64,000 bases of DNA. Origin: Owenia fusiformis. Lineage: Eukaryota > Annelida > Polychaeta > Sabellida > Oweniidae. A model generated the notes under the pieces. That model saw only the letters and a program-made list of their open reading frames with translations, ran no database searches and was not told the origin of the DNA. A program made the position numbers and the translations under genes. Of this stretch, positions 43,701 to 58,700 are shown in pieces; position 1 is the stretch's first letter, and the number at the start of each line of letters is the position of its first letter. The DNA lies in the NCBI GenBank assembly GCA_903813345.2, contig CAIIXF020000008.1, positions 38,876,867 to 38,940,866 on the forward strand, given 5' to 3'.

Positions 43701-46700
43701 CTGTCTTTATAATCCTTACTACCTGGCATTAATCCATGCTCCTTTGGCTCAATTCCTATCTTTAAGTTGAATGAAGTGCTAAATTTTCTGATATTTCTAT
43801 AGTTCAGAGTCTATACCAGATGTTTATTTAATTCATTCCTTGCTAATTCCACAATATGGTGTGTTTTAAAATCTCCATGGTGATTGATCCACGCATGAAG
43901 AATATGTGAAGTCATGGAGTTGCATATATGCTGACAGATGAGCAAGGAATACCAGCAGGATGCTGCCTGAAATGGTGGATGGGGACATTTGTCATTTTCA
44001 GCTTCCTTACAATCACACTGAGCTAAATTGAAGAATCAAATTATACCTAATCTCATTGAAGGTCATTTGGACTTATTTTGGTCTCAGGGTCACCTGTTGA
44101 AAAATTCATTTAGGAGAATTTCAGAGTGTAGGGGTGGCCAGATTCACCAGTGAATGGAATAGCATGAACTGGCATGATTTCAGAGTGTAGGGGTGGCCAG
44201 ATTCACCAGTCAATGGAATAGCATGAACTGGCATGATTTCAGAGTGTAGGGGTGGCCAGATTCACCAGTCAATGGAATAGCATGAACTGGCATGATTTCA
44301 GAGTGTAGGGGTAGCCAGATTCACCAGTCAATGGAATAGCATGAACTGGCATGATTTCAGAGTGTAGGGGTGGCCAGATTCACCAGTCAATGGAATAGCA
44401 TGAACTGCCATGATTTCAGAGTGTAGGGGTGGCCAGATTCACCAGTCAATGGAATAGCATGTACTGGCATGATTTTAGAGTGTAGGGGTGGCCAGATTCA
44501 ACAGTCAATGGAATAGCATGAACTGGCATGATTTCAGAGTGTAGGGGTGGCCAGATTCACCAGTGAATGGAATAGCATGAACTGGCATGATTTCAGAGTG
44601 TAGGGGTGGCCAGATTCACCAGTCAATGGAATAGCATGAACTGGCATGATTTCAGAGTGTAGGGGTGGCCAGATTCACCAGTCAATGGAATAGCATGAAC
44701 TGGCATGATTTCAGAGTGTAGGGGTAGTCAGATTCACCAGTCAATGGAATAGCATGAACTGGCATGATTTCAGAGTGTAGGGGTGGCCAGATTCACCAGT
44801 CAATGGAATAGCATGAACTGGCATGATTTCAGAGTGTAGGGGTGGCCAGATTCACCAGTCAATGGAATAGCATGTACTGGCATGATTTTAGAGTGTAGGG
44901 GTGGCTAGATTCAACAGTCAATGGAATAGCATGAACTGGCATGATTTCAGAGTGTAGGGGTGGCCAGATTCACCAGTCAATGGAATAGCATGAACTGGCA
45001 TGATTTCAGAGTGTAGGGGTGGCCAGATTCACCAGTCAATGGAATAGCATGAACTGGCATGATTTCAGAGTGTAGGGGTGGCCAGATTCACCAGTCAATG
45101 GAATAGCATGAACTGGCATGATTTCAGAGTGTAGGGGTGGCCAGATTCAACAGTCAATGGAATAGCATGAACTGGCATGATTTCAGAGTGTAGGGGTGGC
45201 CAGATTCACCAGTCAATGGAATAGCATGAACTGGCATGATTTCAGAGTGTAGGGGTGGCCAGATTCACCAGTCAATGGAATAGCATGAACTGGCATGATT
45301 TCAGAGTGTAGGGGTGGCCAGATTCACCAGTCAATGGAATAGCATGAACTGGCATGATTTCAGAGTGTAGGGGTGGCCAGATTCACCAGTCAGTGGAATA
45401 GCATGAACTGGCATGATTTCAGAGTGTAGGGGTGGCCAGATTCACCAGTCAATGGAAGAGCATGAACTGGCATGATTTCAGAGTGTAGGGGTGGCCAGAT
45501 TCACCAGTCAATGGAATAGCATGAACTGGCATGATTTCAGAGTGTAGTGGTGGCCAGATTCACCAGTCAATGGAATAGCATGAACTGGCATGATTTCAGA
45601 GTGTAGGGGTGGCCAGATTCAACAGTCAATGGAATAGCATGAACTGGCATGATTTCAACAACTTTAACTGAATAAAAATGCCAGACCATCAGATAAATAT
45701 AGATATCTGAGGAATTCTGCTGGCCAATCCTCCCAGAAGAAAAATATAAATATGGTCACAATTTGAAATGAAAAATAAAGCAAATGAGAGTGAAATTGGC
45801 AAGGAATAAAGTAAACAGACATGTTGATAACACTTTTACTTGATTAGAAATGAAAGTCTACCAGCTATTTCATTCAAATTGTAAAGAGAAAAATCAAGAA
45901 ATGAACAAGGACCAGCAAAAGTATTTTTAGAGATATATCTGTCAGTCTAATACCTTGCATAGACATAACACATAAATTGAAGAATTAGTGAAATCAATTT
46001 GGTTTGAGATAATCCTTGGTGATATACTGAGGTAATAAACAATAAACATGTGTTCTTGTAATCAGAGAATCTCAATCTGAATCCAAAACATGCTGAAGAT
46101 CATGTTATGCATGAAGAACATATCCTAAGAAATACTACAAAACAAATCCAGGTCCAAGGAGATGGTCCTATATGCAGGTTATATGTATGGTCCTACAAAA
46201 GATTGGATTGAATTTTTCTAAAATTAACCATTTTTTAGCCTATTAACCATTGTTACCTAAATTGGCCAACATATGTGGGGGAAGTAGATTTTAGGCCCTT
46301 AGATATTTAAAGCCTCAATTTTTTGGGGCCCACAAAAGAGAAGGGGGAATATATTTTTTCCTTTAATTTCAATTTGGTCAGAAAGTTGGTCCTACAAATC
46401 ATTTTGGGTGAAACAGGTCAGGTCATTGTTATAAATTTTAATCAAGTTTTAAAGGTCAAGTCATGCGTACCACACCCTATTTCATGTACTAATATAAAGG
46501 CACATTGGCACTGTCATGGGTACCACACCCTATTTCATGTACTAATATAAAGGCACATTGGCACTGTCATGGGTACCACACCCTATTTCATGTACTAATA
46601 TAAAGGCACATTGGCACTGCACAAAAGAGATACTTCACGATGTAACTTTGCAAGAATGAGGCAATAATATGAGCTATGATATTACATGTAATGATATAAT

Positions 46701-49700
46701 ATAATTGCTGCAATTGGCACTTCATTTAAACTCAGTCTTTAACTACACAATCTCCCATCGAGTTTTTTCATCTACATCGTTTTCAGTTTCATTTTGAGAC
46801 AAAAATAAGCCTAAAAATAGGCATTATTTCTTGAAAAATGTTTAGATTTTAAGAAATGGAATTGAACTTTTAATTACTTAACTTATATCAAATATGTTAC
46901 AAAGATCATGTTTCAAATATATTTTGGGGCACAACAAATAATGACGACAAGGCATACACATGCAAAATGTCAACACCTGCCATTTGTTACAGATGATGTA
47001 ACAGAACACCAACCACCAACTGCAAAACATGGTCTACAAAAAGTTGGAGATTATAATAATATGTCACCACTTCTAGTAAGAGGTCAACTAACTCCAGTCA
47101 ACTAACTAAAGCAAAAAATACACACATCCCTTCATACTTTATTTCGTAAAGAAAATAATACATGTAGCAATTTTTTTTTAAATGTATTCAGTACCTTATC
47201 TTTAAGGCTCTGACACTGAGCTTACAGTGATACAGACATCTTTGATTTTTAAATGATACAGAGAAGCCTTCATTGCATCCAAGAGCAAAATATGTAAACC
47301 GATGTACAGTACCTCAATTTCTTGTTCTGTTTAACTAACTGCTATAATATAATCACCCATGGTAAAAACTCAGCCTCAAATTAAACTACTGTTAATTCTG
47401 AATATTCAATTCTATCCAAACATATAAATACAGTATAGTACCATATATATCTACTTTCCTCATCAAACAAGTGAAACTTTATTCAAAACATATTCTCCAT
47501 GTGAAGAGGAATCCTTTCAAAAAATTTCAATTATGTTTTGCTAATTACAAAGTCATTCATTAAAGTTTCAAAGACATGTTAATTTTTTTCCACTTCTCAA
47601 CAATTGACTGATGCCATGCCATTTCACAATTTATTCCTTGCTAATTCTTTTTTCACTTTATTTCTGAAAACAAAACCCAAATGACACTTCTCAAGGGATT
47701 CCTAATGTTTTCATCCAATTATTCACATGAGCTTCAAAACAAACCTATTTATAGCCCCAACCTTTGTCCTGTTGTGTAGATTTAGGAACTTTTCCCTTTT
47801 GGCCATTCACTCATTTCAGTTCAATTTAAACATATTATACTGTGAATATTTTACATTCAATAAATCAACCCGGTGAACAGGTTAATTAGAGCCAATATGG
47901 GATTCATACATACCACTCAAATATGTGTTTCAGATTTTGGGTATTAAGGAATAAAACATTGCATGATGTATCCCACTATGAAGTTCTTGTGTCTTCTAAA
48001 GTACAGAGGCATTTATCTGTTAAAGGGATTTCCAATGTAAAGAGCCATTTTATGAATTAGGCGATTTAGCAAAACAAGGCATTTACAAATTGTCACCACC
48101 TTGTAAGTTTAATTGCAAATTGTTACATGCCGCAAATTGGTACAGGCTCCAAACACAAATTGTTACATGCCCGAATTGGTACAGGCTCCAAACACAAATT
48201 GTTACATGCCCGAATCGGTAAAGGCTCCAAACACAAATTGTTACATGCCCGAATTGGTACAGGCTCCAAACACAAATTGTTACATGCCGCAAATTGGTAC
48301 AGGCTCCAAACACAAATTGTTACATGCCGCAAATTGGTACAGGCTCCAAACACAAATTGTTACATGCCGCAAATTGGTACAGGCTCCAAACACAAATTGT
48401 TACATGGCGCAAATTGGTACAGGCTCCAAACACAAATTGTTACATGCCGCAAATTGGTACAGGCTCCAAACACAGATTGTAACATGCCGCAAATTGGTAC
48501 AGGCTCCAAACACAAATTGCTACATGCCGCAAATTGGTACAGGCTCCAAACACAAATTGTTACATGCCGCAAATTGGTACAGGCTCCAAAAACAAATTGT
48601 TACATGCCCGAATTGGTAAAGGCTCAAAAAAAAATTGTAACATGCCGCAAAATGGTACAGGCTCCAAACACAAATTGTTATAGATGCTGGATGTCATCAA
48701 GAAAAGAGACTTTTAACAATATATGGAGACATGTGTCTAAATTAGCATTCATCTTAGGACAAGCATATTTGTGAATGAGATGCTTCAACCTCCATAAAGT
48801 TATGTTGACAGAAGCACATGTTTGCTCTACATATTCACCAAGCCACAATATGTGTCATCCAGATAAACAAGCAAATATCTAATAATAGTTCATTAGTACA
48901 TGTCTGTAAGCAGTACATGTCTGTAAGCAGTACATTTGTATAATAGTTCATTTGTACATGTCTGTAAGCAGTACATTTGTACATCGAACTCAAGACTGGC
49001 ATTATTCAAGATGATGAATTCATAATGAATTATATGCAAACAAATTCATAAAAATACATGTTTCAATATAAAACAAATAATCAATAAATCAACACCAATC
49101 AACTACCAATGAACACTCAATCAGTCAAGCAGTTCAATGATTTAAGCACATTAAATGGATGATCAATCAAACAAGAGAACTACTGCCAAACAATGTACTA
49201 TCAACCAAATAACAATCAACCAAACAACAAGGAGCAATCAATTAATAACTTTCAAACAAGTATAAAATATCAATCAGCTAACAACAAACTATCAAACAAC
49301 AGGTACCTGTCAATCAAATAACTCTTACTTGTTGAAGACATTTACTATAATTGAAATATATTATCACAAATCTTATAATTAAATTAGAATGAAATCCTTA
49401 CCTTTCACTTCCTCAAAAGATTGACTCCCTAACAATGAATCCTCCTCATATACACCAACTTTGACAAACAAATCTGACAGAACAAAAACTGAAGAAGATT
49501 TTAGGCAGCAACTGGCTACACTATATTGCAACTGAATCAAGTTGAATGTAGCTGTAATTTGAAATGAAAACTGAATTGAAACCACTACTCACTCACTTCA
49601 GCCAGGGCTGCTTTACCAAGAGCCCTCACAAAAATACATAGGTCTCATTATTCATTTCAGGTCTCTATCAAAAATTATGGTTTGCACATACTTTTTGATA

Positions 49701-52700
49701 ATTGAGGTATAATTAGTCAGATTATACTATTGTATTCTATGACCCATGATATTTTGTAGTTTTATTTATTCTGTGAGAGCAATAATATGAAAATGTGATT
49801 ATTTCAAGGGCAATAGTGCTTCATAGACAGTGATATCTTTTCTTTAGGCCTCTAATATTAAAATGTGATTAACAGAAATCTACTGCAGTCCTATAATGAC
49901 AATATTCCAATCTAGATTTATACTGTATTTAAATATATATATATTTAAGAACATGTTTATTTTTAACATGTTTCACCTTGAAACATGTACTATTAATGAG
50001 CCCTTTCCCTAATTGTATTATAAATTGCTTCACTTTTTAACGGAAAGGATTGAAAATTTGAGTCCTTTTAACTCATATTAAATTATCATATAAAATGTTA
50101 CGTATCAGTTAAAGAAATAAAATCAGAGTAAAGAAATACATTTTGTAAACTATAAAACATGGACTTACTGACAATATGACTAAGCTTTATGATGAATAGC
50201 TAGATAAACTGTATCGCAATGACATTTCCAACTTATAATTTTATGAAAACACACACTGACAAGTTTTCAATGTTTTGTCTTGAAACAAATCCCTATATCA
50301 CCCCCCCCCCCCCCCAACATTACACAATCATGAATCCCCTAATTGACCCTTCTGATATTACCCCCTATGTAACCCCTTATATAAGCCTCTGGCTATATTA
50401 ACCCACACTTAATATTCCTCAAAGCTTATAATGTGTGCCAATAGGCTGTAATTATACAAAGAAGATGTAATTCAAAGACTAATAAGTTAATTTTATGAAG
50501 TAGGATTCATCTCTGAAGTAGGATATATATTATCCCTGCTAATTCTCAGTAAACATAAAATAATATAAGGGTGAATCAAATTCAAAAAATGTACATATAC
50601 AAAATAAACATATTAACAAAAAAATGTATTCACTAAAGACCTTGGCCTTAAAAAGGTGCCAGATATACTGTAAAACAAAGTATATTACTGAATGGTTTAT
50701 GGAAATATTTTGGGCTTTTGTAGCTAAAAATAACTGCAATGACGTACATGGCTTGATAAAATAACCCGCATTTCAAGTTTTAATCTTATTTCATAGTGAC
50801 TTTAGATCAATGGGCTGTCGTTGAAAGATATAAATGAGTATGCACAAAGTATTGAACAATTAATAATTATTTCAGGGGCTTTCTCAGTCTCTATTTCTAT
50901 AAAACTTTTGCTTTTCTGTATTTGCTTTAATTTTCATAATGTCTTCTTTGCCTATTCCTCACATTTTCTGATCCTGAGAATGCCAAACAAGGACTATGAA
51001 ATTGATTCATTCAGAAGTATATCCATAAGAGTCTACTTGATTAGATATAGCTGATATCTCTTCAAGAAGTAAAGCCCAGTTTTATATACATCTGAATACT
51101 TGATATGGTCAACTTTTATCTCCCTCAAACGCTTGATAAAAGTATTAATGAAATAAGTGGAGGAATATTAGTTAAATAAATGAAAGATAAATGTTCAAAG
51201 TATTTTCAAAGCTGTCATGGTTGACACAATAGTGTACACTGAATTTTAGTAATACAATATGTATATAGAATCAAAGAAGTTTGACTCATGTTTTGTACAT
51301 TTCAACACAAAGTGTTAAATCCTTTTAAACAGTTCATCAACAGCACCAAGTGAAATAAAAGATGTATGTCATTACAAACCTTGACCCTAAATTTAACTTT
51401 GAGATAAAATACTTGAGGGATATCATCAAAAACACAATTTTATACCAAATGGGTGACCTTCCCAGCATTGGATCAACTGGGTGCTGCACCCTCTTAAATA
51501 TTCAGGAATTGCATGCCACCCTATTGAAAATCCAAGAATTGCATGCCACCCTATTGAATATCCAGGAATTGCATGCCATCCTATTGAATATCCAGGAATT
51601 AGATGCCACCCTATTGAATATCCAGGAATTGCATGCCACCCTGTTGAAAAGCCAAGAATTGCATGCCACCCTATTGAAAATCCAAGAATTGCATGCCACC
51701 CTATTGAATATCCAGGAATTGCATGCCATCCTATTGAATATCCAGGAATTGCATGCCACCCTATTGAAAATCCAAGAATGGCATGCCATTCTGTTGAAAA
51801 TCCAAGAATTGCATGCCACTCTATTGAAAATCCAAGAATTGCATGCCACTCTGTTGAAAAGCCAAGAATTGCATGCCACCCTATTGAATATCCAGGAATT
51901 GTATGCCACCCCATTGAATATCCATGAATTGCATGCCACCCTATTGAAAAGCCAGAAATTGCATGCCACCCTATTAAAAATCCAAGAATTGCATGCCACC
52001 CTATTGAATATCCAGGAATTACATGCCACCCTATTGAATATCCATGGAATTGCATGCCACCTTATTGAATATCCAGGAATTGCATGCTAACCTAATGAAA
52101 AGCCAGGAATTGCATGCCACCCTATTGAAAATCCAGGAATTGCATGCCACCCTATTGAATATCCATGGAATTGCATGCCACCTTATTGAATATCCAGGAA
52201 TTGCATGCTAACCTATTGAAAAGCCAGGAATTGCATGCCACCCTATTGAATATCAAGTAATTGCATGCCACTGTGTTGAATACCCATGAATCGCATGATC
52301 GCAGAATTCCCTATAGGACAGATGTACCATGCCAGGAGCACCATGCCAATCTATTATAACATCTGATAAAAGGCTTGCATTATAAGTATGTAGTTATATG
52401 TAACTAGCGACATCTATAAAACAAAAAAAGAATTTGATTTTAAATTAAATGCTGACTTTTATGAATATTTTATCGATTTGCAACTCTTATAAGCAGAAGA
52501 TAATCACTTACCTTTCCTAGGACGGCCAACCTGGCTAGGGCAACTAGTGGGGTAAGAATGAGCTGTCTGAGGGGGATTGTACGTCTTAAAAAAGTAGGAA
52601 TTTGGCACGTGGGGTCTTCTCCCGACAGCAGTTGTTTTTGGACGAACATCATCTGGAAATGATGCCATAATCTCAGCTTGGTGTGGATTGCGATAACTCC

Positions 52701-55700
52701 TAAAAACAATAATGAAAAAACATTTAAAAACATTCAAAAAGCTGATTTAACAAAAACTGGATACAGGGCAGCTAACAGAAATACGGATGAGTGTGCGATA
52801 ATTGTATGATATGGTAATGGTATGCCCTTGCATAATATAGTAACGGTATGCCATTGCATAATATAGTAACGGTATGCCATTGCATAATATGGTAATGGTA
52901 TGCCCTTGCATAATATGGAAATGGTATGCCATTGCATAATATGGAAATGGTATGCCATTGCATAATATGGGAATGGTATGCCATTGCACAATATAGTAAT
53001 GGTATGCCACTGCATAATATGGTAATGGTATGCCCTTGCATAATATGGAAATGGTATGCCATTGCATAATATGGTAACGGTATGCCATTGCATAATATGG
53101 TAACGGTATGCCATTGCATAATATGGTAATGGTATGCCATTGCATAATATGGTAATGATATGCCCTTGCATAATATGGAAATGGTATGCCATTGCATAAT
53201 ATGGTAATGGTATGCCCTTACATAATATAGTAACAGTATGCCATTGCATAATATGGTAATGGTATGCCCTTGCATAATATGGAAATGGTATGCCATTGCA
53301 TAATATGGAAATGGTATGCCATTGCATAATATGGGAATGGTATGCCATTTCACAATATGGTAATGGTATGCCACTGCATAATATGGTAATGGTATGCCCT
53401 TGCATAATATGGAAATGGTATGCGATTGCATAATATGGTAATGGTATGCCATTGCATAATATGGTAACGGTATGCCATTGCATAATATGGTAATGGTATG
53501 CCATTGCATAATATGGTAATGGTATGCCCTTGCATAATATGGAAATGGTATGCCCTTGCATAATATGGAAATGGTATGCCCTTGCATAATATGGAAATGG
53601 TATGCCATTGCATAATATGGTAATAATATTAAAAAAATATATTCAGGGTGGGCCAAAAAAAACAATACCCATTAAGTTTAAGGATGAGTATCATATGATA
53701 AAACGTTAAACCATGCCATGTATTGTATATCATTTTAAAGAAAAATCATTTTCTATTTCCTAACAATATGACACCATCTGATTGAAAAAACATTGTTTCC
53801 TTGTGGAGTTGACACCACAGGTGTCAAGAGCGACCAAAAAATTATTCATTTTGGATTTCCAAATTGTGGAAAATGGAGGGAAATTTGAACTTTGGCATCT
53901 CCAGAAGAGATACATTTATAGAAGTATAGTACAAAATTCAGCAATAATACTTATATATTTTTTAATCAATATTTATTTTTTAATCAATTATCAATTGTGT
54001 ATTTATGATGATTCAGTCAAGCATATTGAGTGCAGCTGTGACTAAAATATCGAGGGAAATTTGGGAAGTTTAATTTTTTATTTTAGGTCGCCCACGCCCC
54101 ACTCACGGCACCCCTGGTGTAAATTTTAGTCCCTAACTTCACGAGAAAACAAAGGTTTTTCAATTAGATAGTGTCATTTTGTTAAGTTACCATTTATTTT
54201 TAAAATGATATATAATACATGGCATGGTTTAACATATATCATATGAATCATTCATCTTTAAACTTGGGTATTGTTTTTTGGCCCACCCTGTATAACAAAA
54301 AAAATATACATGTGTAATAGTGTTTGGTACATGTATAGTGTGTTAAGTTTGTATGAAAGATACAGAGTCAATTTCATTTGCTATCTGTGGAAGAGCCTAA
54401 ACAAGACAACAACATGACAATAATATAGCACTTTTTCAGAGTGCATTAAAAACATACAACAGATGAATTATTCCATGTAGTACTCTTAGAACTGTTTACA
54501 GCTCTGTTATAACCATAGATGATGAGAATCATATAACTATTGACTTACTTAACTGAGAATCCAGTGTAATTTTGAGCTCGGTTTTTACTCATTTCGTAAT
54601 ATTTTCTTTGTGGTAGTAAACTATGAAGTGCTTCAATGTTGCCCTGGAAACAGATTGACATTTAAAAATCACAGTCATTAACATACATAATACGTAGATC
54701 ATATCAGTATAATTGCCATATTTGGAAGCGTATCAGTATAATTGCTATATTTGAAAGCATATCAGTATAATTGCCATATTTGGTCATATCAGTGTAATTG
54801 CCATATTTGGTCATATCAGTATAACTGCCATATTTTGTCATATCAGTACAATTGCCATATTGGAAAGCACATGCATCGCAAGGGGTCGAATCAAAAAGGG
54901 TTGGTTTAATGATCAAAATTGACCAATTCATACTTTATATATAATTCTGGAAATGATTAAAGCCAGAGTTAACAAAACAGGCTTTTAATTGTATACTTTC
55001 TTTTTCTATTCTTGTACCTCCATGGCATCCAATAATAACTATTTCATCATATTGCGTCTTTCAAGGTCATACTTTTTAGTGTTGTAGCCATTCACTGTTC
55101 AGTTCTGTTTTTTCAATTGCAGTTCTATTATCATAATAAATGAATTACTTAAGTTATAACTGCTCTACATTAGGTTAAGCAACACCAATGTTTGTGGCCG
55201 AATTCATTATTTTGTATTTTATGAATTACAAGAAAACTCTACAGTACTTACATGGCACACTTTCTTATAACACTCCTCAAGTCTACTTACATGGCACACT
55301 TTCTTATAACTCTCCTCAAGTCTACTTACATGGCACACTTTGTTATAACGCTCCTCAAGTCTACTTACATGGCACACTTTCTTATAACACTCCTCAAGTC
55401 TACTTACATGGCACACTTTCTTATAACTCTCCTCAAGTCTACTTACATGGCACACTTTGTTATAACGCTCCTCAAGTCTACTTACATGGCACACTTTGTT
55501 ATAACACTCCTCAAGTCTACTTACATGGCACACCTTCTTATAACACTCCTCAAGTCTACTTACATGGCACACTTTCTTATAACACTCCTCAAGTCTACTT
55601 ACATGGCACAGTTTCTTATAACCCTCCTCAAGTCTACTTACATGGCACACTTTCTTATAACACTCCTCAAGTCTACTTACATGGCACACTTTCTTATAAC

Positions 55701-58700
55701 ACTCCTCAAGTCTACTTACATGGCACACTTTCTTATAACACTCCTCAAGTCTACTTACATGGCACACCTTCTTATAACACTCCTCAAGTCTACTTACATG
55801 GCACACTTTCTTATAACACTCCTCAAGTCTACTTACATGGCACACTTTCTTATAACACTCCTCAAGTCTACTTACATGGCACACTTTCTTATAACACTCC
55901 TCAAGTCTACTTACATGGCACACCTTCTTATAACACTCCTCAGGTCTACTTACATGGCACACTTTCTTATAACACTCCTCAAGTCTACTTACATGGCACA
56001 CCTTCTTATAACACTCCTCAAGTCTACTTACATGGCACACTTTCTTATAACACTCCTCAAGTCTACTTACATGGCACACTTTCTTATAACACTCCTCAAG
56101 TCTACTTACATGGCACACTTTCTTATAACACTCCTCAAGTCCGGTAACTTCATTTCTTCCTGTCGAGACTCTTTGAACCTCACCAGCGATTGTATCAGAC
56201 AAAGGGGTTGCCTTGGTTTCACTCTTATAACTGGTCATTGATTGGTCAGTGTTGTTGGCATTTAAGTACTCAAGGTGACTGATTCCATCGTTTGTTGATG
56301 TTGTGAAATGCCGTGGAGTTTTTCTAAAAAAAAACGTAAACACTAAAATGATATCCAAATTGGAACATGATTGTGCATTAAACACTAAAATGATATCCTA
56401 ATTGGAACATGATTGTGCATTAAACACTAAAATGATATCCTTATTGGAACATGATTGCGCATGCATATACATGTACATTTTGAGTTGACCTCCTCAACAA
56501 CTGTTGACAAGGCTGGAACATGGTCAACAAACTTTACCCAGCAAGCCCAAAACAAATAAGTTTGAGTTCTTCTAAAAACAAGAATCGCTGAAAATTACAA
56601 ATCTGCAAATCAATCGGTCAAGCAATTTGTCTTATCTACATCTATCATACTACTGTACTACTGTTCTTAAAGTGTTGACAATCACTCATTTGTCTGATCT
56701 ACATCTATCATTCTACTGTACTACTGTTCTTCAAGTGTTCACAATCACTCATTTGTCTGATCTACATCTATCATTCTACTGTACTACTGTTCTTCAAGTG
56801 TTCACAATCACTCATTTGTCTGATCTACATCTATCATTCTACTGTACTACTGTTCTTCAAGTGTTCACAATCAGTCATTTGTCTGATCTACATCTATCAT
56901 TCTACTGTACTACTGTTCTTCAAGTGTTCACAATCACTCATTTGATTCAATTTGTCTGATGTACATCTATCATACTACTGTACTACTGTTCTTCAAGTGT
57001 TCACAATCACTCATTTGTCTGATCTACATCTATCATTCTACTGTACTACTGTTCTTCAAGTGTTGACAATCACTCATTTGTCTGATCTACATCTATCATT
57101 CTACTGTACTACTGTTCTTCAAGTGTTCACAATCACTCATTTGTCTGATCTACATCTATCATTCTACTGTACTACTGTTCTTCAAGTGTTCACAATCAGT
57201 CATTTGTCTGATCTACATCTATCATTCTACTGTACTACTGTTCTTCAAGTGTTCACAATCACTCATTTGATTCAATTTGTCTGATGTACATCTATCATTC
57301 TACTGTACTACTGTTCTTCAAGTGTTCACAATCACGCATTTGTCTGATCTACATCTATCATACTACTGTACTACTGTTCTTCAAGTGTTCACAATCACTC
57401 ATTTGATTCAATTTGTCTGATGTACATCTATCATACTACTGTACTACTGTTCTTCAAGTGTTCACAATCACTCATTTGTCTGATCTACATCTATCATTCT
57501 ACTGTACTACTGTTCTTCAAGTGTTGACAATCACTCATTTGTCTGATCTACATCTATCATACTACTGTACTACTGTTCTTCAAGTGTTCACAATCACTCA
57601 TTTGTCTGATCTACATCTATCATACTACTGTACTACTGTTCTTCAAGTGTTCAGAATCACTCATTTGTCTGATCTACATCTATCATTCTACTGTACTATT
57701 GTTCTTCAAGTGTTCACAATCAGTCATTTGTCTGATCTACATCTATCATACTACTGTACTACTGTTCTTCAAGTGTTCACAATCACTCATTTGTCTGATC
57801 TACATCTATCATACTACTGTACTACTGTTCTTCAAGTGTTCACAATCACTCGTTTGTCTTATCTACATCTATCATTCTACTGTACTACTGTTCTTCAAGT
57901 GTTCACAATCACTCATTTGTCTGATCTACATCTATCATTCTACTGTACTACTGTTCTTCAAGTGTTCACAATCACTCATTTGTCTGATCTACATCTATCA
58001 TACTACTGTACTACTGTTCTTCAAGAGTTCACAATCACTCATTTGTCTGATCTACATCTATCATACTACTGTACTACTGTTCTTCAAGTGTTGACAATCA
58101 CTCATTTGTCTGATCTACATCTATCATTCTACTGTACTACTGTTCTTAAAGTGTTCACAATCACTCATTTGTCTTATCTACATCTATCATTCTACTGTAC
58201 TACTGTTCTTCAAGTGTTCACAATCACTCATTTGTCTGATCTACATCTATCATTCTACTGTACTACTGTTCTTCAAGTGTTCACAATCACTCATTTGTCT
58301 GATCTACATCTATCATACTACTGTACTACTGTTCTTCAAGTGTTCACAATCACTCATTTGTCTGATCTACATCTATCATTCTACTGTACTACTGTTCTTC
58401 AAGTGTTCACAATCACTCATTTGTCTGATCTACATCTATCATTCTACTGTACTACTGTTCTTCAAGTGTTCACAATCAGTCATTTGTCTGATCTACATCT
58501 ATCATTCTACTGTACTACTGTTCTTCAAGTGTTCACAATCACTCATTTGATTCAATTTGTCTGATGTACATCTATCATACTACTGTACTACTGTTCTTCA
58601 AGTGTTCACAATCACTCATTTGTCTGATCTACATCTATCATACTACTGTACTACTGTTCTTAAAGTGTTCACAATCACTCATTTGTCTGATCTACATCTA

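Noticed and set aside
43697-43783. Extra minus-strand exon, open and phase 2-2, with two donor choices
   Set aside because: The neighbouring exons need phase 1-1, and the acceptor lies in a partial R2 repeat copy.
45954-46073. Open minus-strand segment between acceptor- and donor-like sites
   Set aside because: Phase 2-2 does not fit the gene, and about 40 open codons is within chance for the number of sites examined.
55188-56241. Plus-strand frames of more than 300 codons across array V
   Set aside because: They are the opposite strand of the exon-3-derived repeat. A 39-bp unit without stops is open in several phases automatically.
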